7,520 nucleotides of DNA from Phycisphaerae bacterium (GTDB lineage Bacteria > Planctomycetota > Phycisphaerae > UBA1845 > UTPLA1), in the NCBI GenBank assembly GCA_029259995.1, contig JAJDEC010000056.1, forward strand, positions 1-7,520. Reading direction: 5' to 3'. Every line of letters starts with the position of its first letter. Position 1 is the first letter of the stretch. The notes beneath the pieces are model-generated. The model made no database searches. It was given only the letters and a program-made list of their open reading frames with translations, and had not been told where the DNA came from. Below are positions 6,588 through 7,520 of this stretch, piece after piece. The translations under genes and the position numbers were made by a program.

Positions 6588-7520
6588 CTATTCACGAATC
6601 GCGCTGATCAAGATGACGTCCTCCACGGGGGATTCGCCGTTCAAATCAACGGCCGCGATGGCGTCGATCACGTCCAGACCCTGAACGACATTGGCAAAGA
6701 CCGTGAATCCGCCGTTCTGATTGTCCAGATTCATGGAGTTGTCACCCAGGTTGAAGAAGAACTGCGACGTCGCCGAGTCCGGATCTCCGCCGAGCTTGGC
6801 CATGGCGACAGTGCCGCGCAAGTTGCTGCGATCGGAACTGAACTCATTCCGGATCGGATCACGCAGTCCGTCCGGCATGACCATGCCGGGAAGGAAGCCG
6901 CCGCCCTGTACGACGAAGTCCGGTACAACGCGATGAAAGATTGTGCCGTTGTAGAACTCGTCTTCCACGTATTCCAGGAAATTCGAGGTCGTAATCGGCG
7001 CATCATCAACCATCTGAAGGACGATGTCGCCGAGGGATGTCGTCAGCCGAACCATGTCGGGCGTCACAATGCGAAATCCGTCGGCGAGTGATGCCGTATT
7101 CCCGTCCGGATTCTCGACGACAACCTCGTAACTGCCGATCACGACGCCGGACAAATCAAATCCCGCCACGATCGTCGTTTCGGACTGGACGCTGACGCTG
7201 GTCGCATCAATCGTTGTTGCGCCGCGCCGCAATTGCACGGTCGCGCCGTCGTCGAAATTCTCGCCGTCGATCGTCACGCCGGAAATTGTCATATCGACTT
7301 CGCCGGTGTTCGGATTCGTCGATCGGACAAACGGATCAGAGCCTGTCACGTCGACCAGTTGCGACGACGACACTTGGGCACCGAATTCATCGGTCACTGT
7401 CAGCGTGACGTTGTAGTCGTCCGGCGCCGCGAACGTGTGCGAGACCTGCTGTCCCGTCGCGGTCTCGGAATCGCCGAAGTCCCAGTCGAACGCCATGAGG
7501 GCGCCGTCGGCGTCGGCGCT
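6588..7520 (-). CDS. Cyclophilin-type peptidyl-prolyl isomerase with PKD and IPT/TIG domains (N-terminus missing)
   Basis: The last 310 residues are visible; the gene begins beyond the window. The frame is open to base 7520, and the Met at 7496 sits inside a domain, so it is not the start. Visible residues 1-57 are a PKD Ig-like domain (DADGALMAFDWDFGD, then SHTFAAPDDYNVTLTVTD). Residues about 62-152 are an IPT/TIG domain (STNPNTGEVDMTISGVTIDGENF begins it, and YEVVVENPDG lies near its end). Residues 156-310 are a cyclophilin: FHRVVPDFVVQGGG (195-208) with the catalytic Arg197, then MAKLGGDPDSATSQFFFNL (240-258) and FTVFANVVQGLDVID (272-286). It should catalyse proline cis-trans isomerisation in exported proteins. 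PKD and IPT modules are typical of surface or secreted proteins, so export is inferred; the signal peptide is outside the window. It ends with TAG, 128 bases before the sigma gene. Confidence 0.93.
   Translation of the reverse strand, partial: SADADGALMAFDWDFGDSETATGQQVSHTFAAPDDYNVTLTVTDEFGAQVSSSQLVDVTGSDPFVRSTNPNTGEVDMTISGVTIDGENFDDGATVQLRRGATTIDATSVSVQSETTIVAGFDLSGVVIGSYEVVVENPDGNTASLADGFRIVTPDMVRLTTSLGDIVLQMVDDAPITTSNFLEYVEDEFYNGTIFHRVVPDFVVQGGGFLPGMVMPDGLRDPIRNEFSSDRSNLRGTVAMAKLGGDPDSATSQFFFNLGDNSMNLDNQNGGFTVFANVVQGLDVIDAIAAVDLNGESPVEDVILISAIRE

Overview
The window looks like a stretch of chromosome from a GC-rich bacterium, most likely a member of the Planctomycetota (possibly Phycisphaerae-like). 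The evidence is the gene content: a DUF6677-type membrane protein, a DUF1573 lipoprotein, an ECF-type sigma factor directly upstream of a very large serine/threonine kinase that ends in a formylglycine-generating-enzyme-like (SUMF1) domain, and a secreted-looking cyclophilin fused to PKD and IPT/TIG domains. No taxonomic marker gene is present, so this placement is inference.

Layout. On the plus strand, positions 1-739 hold two membrane-protein genes that overlap at ATGA (a 156-residue DUF6677-like protein and a 76-residue two-helix protein). After a 164-base gap comes a tandem ACT-domain protein with an extremely basic, histone H1-like tail (904-1497). A 260-base gap (1498-1757) then holds an unusual concentration of inverted repeats. 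It is followed by a 438-residue DUF1573 lipoprotein (1758-3074). On the minus strand, convergent to these, lie the partial cyclophilin gene (6588-7520, cut by the window edge), the ECF sigma factor (5842-6459) and the kinase/SUMF1 gene (3102-5750), transcribed in that order. Only 27 bases separate the two convergent blocks.

How the genes work together. The sigma factor and kinase form the sigma/kinase pair that is common in Planctomycetota. The kinase has a cytoplasmic catalytic domain, one membrane helix and a C-terminal sensory or binding region that lacks the catalytic cysteines of true FGE. It probably modulates the sigma factor or other targets in response to an envelope signal. The DUF1573 lipoprotein and the cyclophilin are probably envelope or exported proteins. 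The ACT protein may be an amino-acid-responsive regulator that also binds nucleic acid through its tail. None of these links between separate genes is proven by the sequence.

The most interesting non-coding signal is the 1498-1757 gap. It can fold into a 19-pair bulged helix enclosing a perfect 9-bp hairpin, and it is followed by a 31-base near-perfect dyad just ahead of the lipoprotein gene. I found no CRISPR array, insertion sequence, tRNA or rRNA gene. Apart from this gap and the ACT/basic-tail fusion, nothing here looks like a new system.
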